DNA of 5,209 nucleotides from Acidimicrobiaceae bacterium (lineage in GTDB: Bacteria; Actinomycetota; Acidimicrobiia; Acidimicrobiales; RAAP-2). The stretch is taken from positions 1 through 5,209 of the forward strand of contig PLCI01000189.1 in the NCBI GenBank assembly GCA_003135595.1, written 5' to 3'. This document shows positions 1 to 5,209 of this stretch, one piece after another (within the stretch, counting starts at the first letter, position 1; the number at the start of each line of letters is the position of its first letter). A model generated the notes under the pieces. The model was not told the DNA's origin and made no database searches. It saw only the letters and a program-made list of their open reading frames with translations. A program made the translations under genes and the position numbers.

Positions 1-971
1 AGCCAGCCCATGTACCAGTCCGGCTGGACCGCGTAGGGGATCAACGAGGCGCGGTACTGGCCGAACTGCCAGATGGGGTTGATCTGGAAGAACGCAGAGA
101 GCAGCGCGATGGCGCCCGAGATCATGAAGAGGAACCCGGTCGTCTTCGCCATGAACACGGGGTACATCGGCGAGCCGACGACGTTGCGCTCGGTCTTGCC
201 GGGACCGGGGAACTGGGTGTGCTTTTGGCGGACGAGCAAGAAGAGGTGCGCGCCGAGCAGGCCGACCAGCAACGCAGGCAGGATCAGCACGTGCAGCACG
301 TAGAAGCGCGGGATGATCGACGTCCCCGGGAAGTTGCCGCCGAAGAGGAAGAACGCGAGGTACGAGCCGACGAAGGGGATCGACAAGAGGATCGAGTAGG
401 CGATCCTGATCCCGGTCCCCGAGATCAGGTCGTCGGGCAGCGAGTACCCGAGGAAGCCGTTCAGGATCGCGAGGATCAGCATCGTGAGCCCGATCGTCCA
501 GTTGAGCTCCCGCGGCTTGCGGAACGCGCCCGTGAAGAACACGCGCGCCATGTGCAGCACGATCGCGCCGACGAAGATGTCGCACGACCAGTGGTGCATC
601 TGTCGCATGAGCAGGCCCCCGCGAACGGAGAACGAGAGGTTCACCGTGGACCCGAACGCCTCCGAGACGAGCTGGCCGTCGAGCGGCTTGTACGGGCCGT
701 TGTAGATCGTGAGCGCCGAGGACGGGATGTAGTACAGGGTCAGGAAGACACCCGTCGCGAGCACGACCACGAACGAGTACAGGGCGATCTCGCCCAGCAT
801 GAACGACCAGTGGTCCGGGAAGATCTTGTCGAGGAAGGTCTTGCCGCCCTTGGCGATCCCCAGGCGCTCGTCGAGCTCCTCGACCGCCTTCCCGACGCGC
901 CCGTAGGGACCCAGCGGCTCGCGCTCCTTCTTCGACCGGCGCGGCAGCCGCAGTCCGAGCCGGGCGGTCAC
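1..971 (-). CDS. qcrB: Cytochrome bc1 complex cytochrome b subunit (partial, C-terminus off left edge)
   Basis: This is the membrane cytochrome b of the menaquinol:cytochrome c reductase; it carries haems bL and bH and the quinone sites. The first 323 residues are visible, translated from the GTG at 971-969. The N-terminus is cytoplasmic and charged, followed by the family stretch FPDHWSFMLGEIALYS (51-66) and hydrophobic helices near 62-82, 126-146, 158-178, 188-211, 224-247 and 273-295. Probable haem ligands are H126/H140 in the second helix (HHW...LHMARVFFTGAF) and H227/H242 (FYVLH...GAH). The 15-residue step in the second pair is the b6-like spacing rather than the mitochondrial 14. SLPDDLISGTGIR (177-189) is typical of the family. 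The Qo-site motif reads PDWY (317-320, bases 12-23) where mitochondrial proteins have PEWY. The frame is intact up to the window edge. From memory, family members run to about 540 residues, so roughly 40 percent is missing. It overlaps the qcrA stop by four bases (GTGA) and has a GGGAG ribosome site five bases upstream, which supports the start. Confidence 0.97.
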   Translation of the reverse strand, partial: MTARLGLRLPRRSKKEREPLGPYGRVGKAVEELDERLGIAKGGKTFLDKIFPDHWSFMLGEIALYSFVVVLATGVFLTLYYIPSSALTIYNGPYKPLDGQLVSEAFGSTVNLSFSVRGGLLMRQMHHWSCDIFVGAIVLHMARVFFTGAFRKPRELNWTIGLTMLILAILNGFLGYSLPDDLISGTGIRIAYSILLSIPFVGSYLAFFLFGGNFPGTSIIPRFYVLHVLILPALLVGLLGAHLFLLVRQKHTQFPGPGKTERNVVGSPMYPVFMAKTTGFLFMISGAIALLSAFFQINPIWQFGQYRASLIPYAVQPDWYMGW

Positions 972-1924
972 GAGCGCTCCCAGTAGCCCGGGCCGACCGG
1001 CTGGTTGAAGCCGGCTGCGGCGTAGAGGTAGCCGTCGGCGTCGACGGCGAGGGGCAGCTGCGGGAGAGGGCGCGGGGCGGGGCCGAAGATGGGGATGCAG
1101 CTGTTCGTGATGTCGAACATCGACTGGTGGCACGGGCAGATGAGCAGCTTGAGCTGTCGTTCGAACAGCCCGACGGGACAGCCCGCGTGCGTGCACAGCT
1201 TGGAGTAGGCCACGAAGCCATCCGGGATCGACGTCATGTTCTTGAACACTGATGATTCCTCGTGGATGAGGATCGTCTGGTCCACGGCCTGGCCGCGATC
1301 CTGGTCCTGCCAGCCTTCGGGGAACACGGTCACGTAGCTGCCGATCGCGATCGCGTACTGGCTGATCCTGTTGCCCGACTGGTCGACGAGGTACGTGCCC
1401 GGCTTCCAGTCGGTCGTCGCGAGTGAGTTCTTTGGCAGCGGGCCGAGGGAGCGAATGAACGGGAACGCGGCGACGATCCCGAAGACGCCCATGCCGGCGC
1501 CCAGCAGGCCACCGAGGACCTTGCGCCGCTTGACCGGCGTCGCGCCACGCTCGACGAGGGCATTGGTGAACGCGTCGAGGTCCTGCTTGTCCGACTGGAG
1601 CACGTGGCGCTCCTCGACGAAGGGGCCGCGGGGCATCAGGTACTTGCCCCATGCGGTGATGCCGGTGCCGACGAGCAGCATCCCGGCGCCGAGGGAGAGC
1701 CCAAGGGACCAGGGCGCCCAGTCCTGCCAGTACGCCGCGCCGAAGGCGCAGAACGAGAGGAACCCCGTGACGAACGTGAGTGCGATGAGGCGCTCGACGA
1801 ACTCGGGGTGCTTGGCGGCGGGCTGGAGGTGCGGGTCCGTCCACGACGCCGCGTCCGGGAGCGCAACGGGTGTTCGGGACGGCTCGGGCGCGGTGTCCGC
1901 CGGCGTGTCGAGGTGGTCGCTCAC
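968..1924 (-). CDS. qcrA: Cytochrome bc1 complex Rieske iron-sulfur subunit
   Basis: A 318-residue protein that takes the first electron from menaquinol at the Qo site of QcrB and passes it to the cytochrome c subunit. The C-terminal domain holds the complete 2Fe-2S site: C244-T-H246-A-G-C249 and C263-P-C265-H266 (bases 1127-1195). C244, H246, C263 and H266 are the cluster ligands, and C249/C265 the expected disulfide. GPAPRPLPQLPL (281-292) is the usual proline-rich loop after the cluster. The N-terminus is a Pro/Ala/Asp-rich cytoplasmic tail, followed by hydrophobic helices near 46-66, 72-92 and 136-158. Just before the third helix is VKRRKVLGG (131-139), a twin-arginine motif. Actinobacterial Rieske proteins are known to have three helices and to use Tat for the last one, so this fits the family. 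The start is the GTG at 1924, overlapping the qcrC stop as GTGA, with GGAG seven bases upstream. The next in-frame Met is residue 82, so no ATG start is credible. All expected residues are present. Confidence 0.97.
   Translation of the reverse strand: MSDHLDTPADTAPEPSRTPVALPDAASWTDPHLQPAAKHPEFVERLIALTFVTGFLSFCAFGAAYWQDWAPWSLGLSLGAGMLLVGTGITAWGKYLMPRGPFVEERHVLQSDKQDLDAFTNALVERGATPVKRRKVLGGLLGAGMGVFGIVAAFPFIRSLGPLPKNSLATTDWKPGTYLVDQSGNRISQYAIAIGSYVTVFPEGWQDQDRGQAVDQTILIHEESSVFKNMTSIPDGFVAYSKLCTHAGCPVGLFERQLKLLICPCHQSMFDITNSCIPIFGPAPRPLPQLPLAVDADGYLYAAAGFNQPVGPGYWERS
977..981 (-). promoter_or_regulatory. Ribosome binding site of qcrB
   Basis: On the minus strand GGGAG lies five bases before the GTG at 971-969, inside the last codons of qcrA. 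It supports the GTG start that overlaps the qcrA stop and argues for translational coupling of the two genes. Confidence 0.7.
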
Positions 1925-2913
1925 GACCTGTCTCCAATCCAGAATCCAACGAGCGCGAGCAGCCCGACACCTAGGGCGAGCCCGATGAACCCCTCGCCGA
2001 CCGGTCCGAGCCCGCCGAGGCCGAGACCACCGGGGTTCTCGGGGTGCTGGATCTTCTCCGTCACGTACGCCACGACGTCACGAAGCTGGGAGTCGGTCAT
2101 GTTGCCCGTGAAGATCGGCATGTTGCCGGGACCGGTCCGCAGCGCCTCGGCGACCTGCGTGGCGGGCACGTCGCGAAGGGACGCAGCGAACGTGCTGTAG
2201 GCGAGGGCGTCACCGTCGCCGGTGATCGTGTGGCACGCGGCGCAGTTGAGCGCGAACAGCGCGGCGCCGTCCGACAGGCTCGCGGTCGCGAGGTTCTGGA
2301 CGATTGGGATCATCGGGGTGGCGGCGTAGCACCGAGGGCAGTACCTGGACTTCGTGTTGAGGAAGTCAGAGATCTCGAGTGCCTGGAGGTGGTCGAACCG
2401 CGCCGGGCGTCGCATTGGCTGCGTCGAGGGTGTGGACGCGGCGGGCATCCGTCCGGACTCGATCCAGAAGTCGTACGTCGCGGGGCCGAGCCCGAGCAGG
2501 GACGGGTAGCCGTCGTTGGGTTGCCCAGCCGGCGGCACGCCGTCTGCGTGGGGACCGTGGCACGCCGAGCAGTTCGCCTCGTAGAGCGAGTAGCCCTCGG
2601 CCCACAGCGTCGCGGCGATCGTCTTGTCCACCAGCGCTTGCGGCAGGTAGTACTTGACCGAGCTGTTGCCGTAGATCAGCAGCTGGCCGTTCTTGCCGAA
2701 GATCCTGATGGACGAGTTGGCCATGCCCGAGTTGAACTGGTCGTAGAACGGGGTCGGGCTCGGGATGATCTCTTTCACCACCTTTGGGGGCGTGCCCTTG
2801 TGCGTCGCCGCCCCCGCGGCGCCGGCGAAGGAGAACAGCCCGAGGACCACGGTGACACCGACCACGCTTGCGCCGATGACCTGACGTGCGCTCGAGTGAA
2901 GGCGGGGCGCCAC
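1921..2913 (-). CDS. qcrC: Cytochrome bc1 complex diheme cytochrome c subunit
   Basis: A 330-residue membrane-anchored diheme cytochrome c that carries electrons from the Rieske centre directly to the aa3 oxidase; in Actinomycetota it replaces soluble cytochrome c. Residues 1-37 look like a signal peptide or signal anchor (R4, R10, then a hydrophobic run 12-36 ending AGAAGAA). The first haem site is C115-S-A-C118-H119 (bases 2557-2571), with M156 in SGRMPA as probable axial ligand. The second is C224-A-A-C227-H228 (bases 2230-2244), with M265 in GPGNMPIF. A Gly-rich linker (295-305) leads to a C-terminal helix near 307-326 ending WIGDRS. Two features look unusual: about 78 residues between the signal segment and the first haem, and an extra C192-P-R-C195 pair between the haem domains with no following His. 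The open frame continues upstream to 3222, but that part lies over ctaE and is not protein-like. I chose the GTG at 2913, five bases after the ctaE stop; AGGGG lies only two bases before it, which is close. Length slightly exceeds the roughly 270-290 I recall for the family. Confidence 0.95.
   Translation of the reverse strand: MAPRLHSSARQVIGASVVGVTVVLGLFSFAGAAGAATHKGTPPKVVKEIIPSPTPFYDQFNSGMANSSIRIFGKNGQLLIYGNSSVKYYLPQALVDKTIAATLWAEGYSLYEANCSACHGPHADGVPPAGQPNDGYPSLLGLGPATYDFWIESGRMPAASTPSTQPMRRPARFDHLQALEISDFLNTKSRYCPRCYAATPMIPIVQNLATASLSDGAALFALNCAACHTITGDGDALAYSTFAASLRDVPATQVAEALRTGPGNMPIFTGNMTDSQLRDVVAYVTEKIQHPENPGGLGLGGLGPVGEGFIGLALGVGLLALVGFWIGDRS
1932..1935 (-). promoter_or_regulatory. 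Ribosome binding site of qcrA
   Basis: On the minus strand GGAG lies seven bases before the GTG at 1924-1922, inside the last codons of qcrC. With the GTGA stop/start overlap it fixes the qcrA start and indicates coupled translation with qcrC. Confidence 0.7.
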
Positions 2914-2918
2914 GACCC

Positions 2919-3518
2919 CTACTTGAGGAGGAACAGGCACGAGTAGAGCCCGATCCACACGATGTCGACGAAGTGCCAGTAGTAGCTCACTGCCTGGAAG
3001 TTGGACAGCTCCCCCGAGTCGCCATGCTCGCGACCCTTCATGCGGACCGCGAGGAACGTCATGGCGACCAGGCCGAGGAAGACGTGGAGTCCGTGCAACC
3101 CCGTCGTGATGAAGAACACCGAGCCGTAGGAGTTCGTGTTCCACCTCGTGGTGACGTGGGTCCACTCGTACATCTGGTTCCCGAGGAACAGTCCGCCCAG
3201 CACGAACGTCGCCCACACCCACCGCTTCGCGCTCGCGCGCCGATCGTGCTCCTGCTGCCAGACGGCGTACTGCATGGTGAACGACGACGAGACCAGGATC
3301 AGCGTGAAGATCCCCGCCTGGAGGACGTCGAGCTTCGTGCCGGCCGGGGGCCAGACGCCGAGGTGCGCACGGATCGTGAAAAGGGCCGCGAAGAGCCCGG
3401 AGAAGAACATGACCTCCGAGCCGAGCCAGATCATGACCCCGATCGCCAGCATCGGCGGGCGGTCGTGCACGATGCGCGTGGGCTTGCTCACGCCTTCGAT
3501 CGGGAGCGCTTGAGCCAC
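2919..3518 (-). CDS. ctaE: Cytochrome c oxidase subunit III
   Basis: A 199-residue subunit III of the aa3-type haem-copper oxidase. It carries no redox centre; in the family it stabilises the catalytic subunit and supports proton uptake. Five hydrophobic segments fit the short bacterial form, near 24-47, 63-85, 98-117, 132-157 and 178-196. Family motifs are WLGSEVMFFSGLFA (31-44, with the conserved membrane Glu at 35), MQYAVWQQ (82-89), FFITTGLHGLHVFLG (135-149) and SYYWHFVDIVWIGLY (178-192). The start is a judgement: the frame is open to a GTG at 3557 (212 residues), but that start lies inside the 3' end of the upstream helicase gene and the extra codons include CTA and CTT, unlike the rest. 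The GTG at 3518 leaves 20 residues before RPPM, as usual for actinobacterial CtaE, and begins 11 bases after the helicase stop. No Shine-Dalgarno sequence is clear before either GTG, so leaderless initiation is possible. The stop TAG is five bases before qcrC, and the pair looks cotranscribed. Catalytic oxidase subunits I and II are not in the window. Confidence 0.96.
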   Translation of the reverse strand: MAQALPIEGVSKPTRIVHDRPPMLAIGVMIWLGSEVMFFSGLFAALFTIRAHLGVWPPAGTKLDVLQAGIFTLILVSSSFTMQYAVWQQEHDRRASAKRWVWATFVLGGLFLGNQMYEWTHVTTRWNTNSYGSVFFITTGLHGLHVFLGLVAMTFLAVRMKGREHGDSGELSNFQAVSYYWHFVDIVWIGLYSCLFLLK

Positions 3519-3529
3519 GACGGTAAGGT

Positions 3530-5209
3530 CTAGTTGATCGCCGCTTCGACGTGCCACATTTGCGGCTGCGCCGAGGACGTCGGGCCGGAGGGAATCGGCT
3601 CGGTGCCGAGCACCGTCAATCGCCGGGTGGGTCGCGTCATCGCGACGTACAGCGTCCGCAGTCCGCGCTGCGTGGGCGTGTCTCCCGACCCCCCTCGCTG
3701 CGCGACGCGAGCCGGCTGAACCACGATCACCGAATCGAACTCGAGTCCGTTCGCGTCGCCGGCAGGCAGCACGACGAGATTCGCGGCGAGCCCCTCACCA
3801 GACGGCATTCTCGGGTCGACCGCGGCGAGCCCCGACGCGTGCAGCGAGGACATGATCGCAGCCATCTCGTCTACCGGGGCCAGGATGGCGACACGCCCAG
3901 GGGCCACCGCAGTGAGCTCGCGCGCCGAGGCCTCGACGATCTCGCGCTGCAGGACGTCTGGCGCGACGACGCGAAGGTCCGGGACCGTGCCGGTCGTGCG
4001 CACCGGGCGCGGCGGCCGCATCGACGGCTCTGCGAGCTCGAGCACCTTCGAGGCAGCGTCGAGCACCTCCTGGGGTGTCCGGTAGCTCACGGTGAGCTCG
4101 ACGATCGTGGGCGGCTTTCGCGGCGCGAGGTGAGCGATGACGAGGTCCCACGTGCCCGACGCCCCCGGGGACGTCGCTTGGCCCATGTCCCCGACCACGG
4201 TCATCGACCCGGATATCGAGCGCCGGGCGATCATGCGCAGCTGCATCGCCGAGAGGTCCTGGACCTCGTCGACCACGATGTGCCCGTACGTGCGCATCGC
4301 GTCGTCGTCGCCTGTCGCGTCGGGGGTGGCGACCGACTCGTAGAGCTCGCGAACCCGGGGTGTCTGGGTGGTGCGCCGTCGAGCGGCCCTGGGCACGCCC
4401 AGGTGCGTGCGCGCCTCGTCGATGAGTGCGGCGTCGGCGGCCGTCCAGCGCACGTCGTCGAGCGACACCGAGCGTGGCCGAGCCAGGAGGTCGAGCTCGT
4501 GGTGCGAGAACAGGCCCTCCCCAGCAGCCCGGAGCAGCGGCGGGGCGCCAAGGAGATCGTGCACCAGCTCGTGGGGCGCCAGGCGCGGCCAGATGCGCCG
4601 AAGCGCCGCACGAAATTCTGGGGCGCGTCGGATCTGCTCTTCGATGTCGTCGTCCTCTTCGATCTCGGCGGACCCGTGGACCCGCACGCGGTACTGCTCA
4701 GCGAGCGTTTGCGCGAGCTCGCGCTCGACGAATCGGTGACGCTGGTTGTGCGCACCGGGGCGTCGCTTCGCGCGGGCGACGACGTCCTTGGTGAGCTGGG
4801 TGCTCATCGTGAGCATCGCGACGCCGAAAGGGACCTGCGCGGGACGCTTCAGCGATCGCTCGCGGGTGCGGACGGCACGTGCGATCATCCGCGACATTCG
4901 AGCGTCGCCCTTGAGCTCTGCGACCGTGTCGTCCTCGACTGCGCTCACCTGGATCTCCGCCACGAGCCCGGCAACGGTCGACAACGTCACGCCGGTCTCC
5001 CCGAGCGACGGCAGCACCTGTTCGATGTACCGGAGGAACAGCGGGTTCGGGCCGACGACGAGCACACCCTGTCGCTCGAGCGGAAATCGGTACGTGTAGA
5101 GGAGGTACGCCGCGCGATGCAGCGCCACGGCGGTCTTGCCGGTCCCCGGGCCCCCCTGGACGACGAGGAGTCCCGGCAGCGGCGCGCGGATGATCTCGTC
5201 CTGCTCGCG
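3530..5209 (-). CDS. helD: HelD-like RNA polymerase-associated SF1 ATPase (partial, N-terminus off right edge)
   Basis: The visible 559 residues are the C-terminal part of a UvrD-like superfamily 1 ATPase of the HelD type; HelD/HelR proteins bind RNA polymerase, open its channels and release stalled or rifampicin-bound complexes. The window starts in frame at REQDEII, a Q-type motif. In window numbering: Walker A GGPGTGKT 19-26 (bases 5132-5155); HelD-type VLVVGPNPLFLRYIEQVLPSLGE 49-71; Walker B VVDEVQD 312-318 (DEVQD at 4256-4270); motif III TVVGDMGQATS 337-347; SYRT 375-378; ANGLEFDSVIV 486-496; motif VI TLYVAMTRPTRRL 519-531. About 285 residues separate motifs I and II, as expected from the HelD-specific insertion, including LAPHELVHDLLG (210-221) and SLDDVRWT (249-256), which resemble actinobacterial HelD. 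An acidic run EIEEDDDIEE lies at 182-191. The protein ends about 28 residues after motif VI, so the C-terminus is complete. The missing N-terminus should hold the coiled-coil domain that enters the secondary channel. UvrD or PcrA repair helicases are less likely because of the insertion and GPNPLF block. The symbol is by family resemblance. Confidence 0.88.
   Translation of the reverse strand, partial: REQDEIIRAPLPGLLVVQGGPGTGKTAVALHRAAYLLYTYRFPLERQGVLVVGPNPLFLRYIEQVLPSLGETGVTLSTVAGLVAEIQVSAVEDDTVAELKGDARMSRMIARAVRTRERSLKRPAQVPFGVAMLTMSTQLTKDVVARAKRRPGAHNQRHRFVERELAQTLAEQYRVRVHGSAEIEEDDDIEEQIRRAPEFRAALRRIWPRLAPHELVHDLLGAPPLLRAAGEGLFSHHELDLLARPRSVSLDDVRWTAADAALIDEARTHLGVPRAARRRTTQTPRVRELYESVATPDATGDDDAMRTYGHIVVDEVQDLSAMQLRMIARRSISGSMTVVGDMGQATSPGASGTWDLVIAHLAPRKPPTIVELTVSYRTPQEVLDAASKVLELAEPSMRPPRPVRTTGTVPDLRVVAPDVLQREIVEASARELTAVAPGRVAILAPVDEMAAIMSSLHASGLAAVDPRMPSGEGLAANLVVLPAGDANGLEFDSVIVVQPARVAQRGGSGDTPTQRGLRTLYVAMTRPTRRLTVLGTEPIPSGPTSSAQPQMWHVEAAIN

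Noticed and set aside
219..986. Plus-strand open frame of 255 codons opposite qcrB
   Set aside because: Its product is almost entirely Arg, Glu, Asp, Val, Gln and Pro, the usual reverse-frame shadow of a GC-rich gene, and it lies opposite an unambiguous cytochrome b.
2329..2340. CPRC in QcrC as a third haem site
   Set aside because: Covalent haem c attachment needs CxxCH; the residue after the second Cys is Tyr.
2044..2946. Plus-strand open frame of 300 codons opposite qcrC
   Set aside because: Biased Arg/Val/Gly composition with no motif or membrane segment, opposite a diheme cytochrome with both haem sites intact; a high-GC shadow frame.
2914..3222. Extended qcrC start at 3222 giving 433 residues
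   Set aside because: The extra 103 residues are Arg/His/Pro-rich, lie inside ctaE in another frame, and would put the signal segment in the middle of the protein.
2886..3533. Plus-strand open frame of 215 codons opposite ctaE
   Set aside because: Highly charged, low-complexity product opposite a clear subunit III gene; no start context or family resemblance.
3519..3557. Longer ctaE with a start at 3557
   Set aside because: It would overlap helD by 28 bases, has no ribosome site, and adds residues not typical of CtaE; the GTG at 3518 fits the family better, though the longer form is not excluded.
1..5209. CRISPR arrays, tRNA or rRNA genes, insertion sequences, phage genes or other accessory systems
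   Set aside because: No repeat-spacer pattern, cloverleaf, transposase or inverted-repeat ends were seen, and the five genes account for nearly every base.

Overview
The window is high-GC DNA read entirely on the minus strand. It holds five protein genes packed end to end with almost no space between them. The protein families point to Actinomycetota: a Rieske protein with three membrane helices and a twin-arginine motif, a diheme c-type QcrC fused to a membrane anchor, a b6-like spacing of haem histidines in QcrB, and a HelD-type RNA polymerase-associated ATPase. I cannot fix a genus. The extra QcrC features make a lineage outside the well-studied Mycobacterium and Streptomyces groups plausible, but that is inference.

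In transcription order (right to left) the layout is: (1) 5209-3530, the C-terminal 559 residues of a HelD/UvrD-like superfamily 1 ATPase, with its N-terminus off the right edge; (2) 3518-2919, ctaE, cytochrome c oxidase subunit III; (3) 2913-1921, qcrC, diheme cytochrome c; (4) 1924-968, qcrA, Rieske iron-sulfur protein; (5) 971-1, qcrB, cytochrome b, cut by the left edge just after its PDWY motif. The qcrC/qcrA and qcrA/qcrB junctions are 4-base GTGA overlaps. The ctaE/qcrC gap is 5 bases and the helD/ctaE gap is 11 bases. There is no stretch of 300 bases without a gene, and I see no RNA gene, mobile element, repeat array or CRISPR.

ctaE-qcrCAB encodes parts of the actinobacterial III2IV2 respiratory supercomplex. 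Menaquinol is oxidised by QcrB and QcrA. Electrons pass through the two haems of QcrC, which takes the place of a soluble cytochrome c, to the aa3 oxidase of which CtaE is a subunit. The upstream ATPase belongs to a family that binds RNA polymerase and clears or recycles stalled complexes. Its tight placement ahead of the respiratory genes is the least ordinary part of the layout.

The window is mostly a conventional respiratory locus. I do not see evidence for an undescribed system. The points most worth checking are the HelD-ctaE adjacency, an extra CxxC pair and a long N-terminal spacer in QcrC, and the run of GTG starts.
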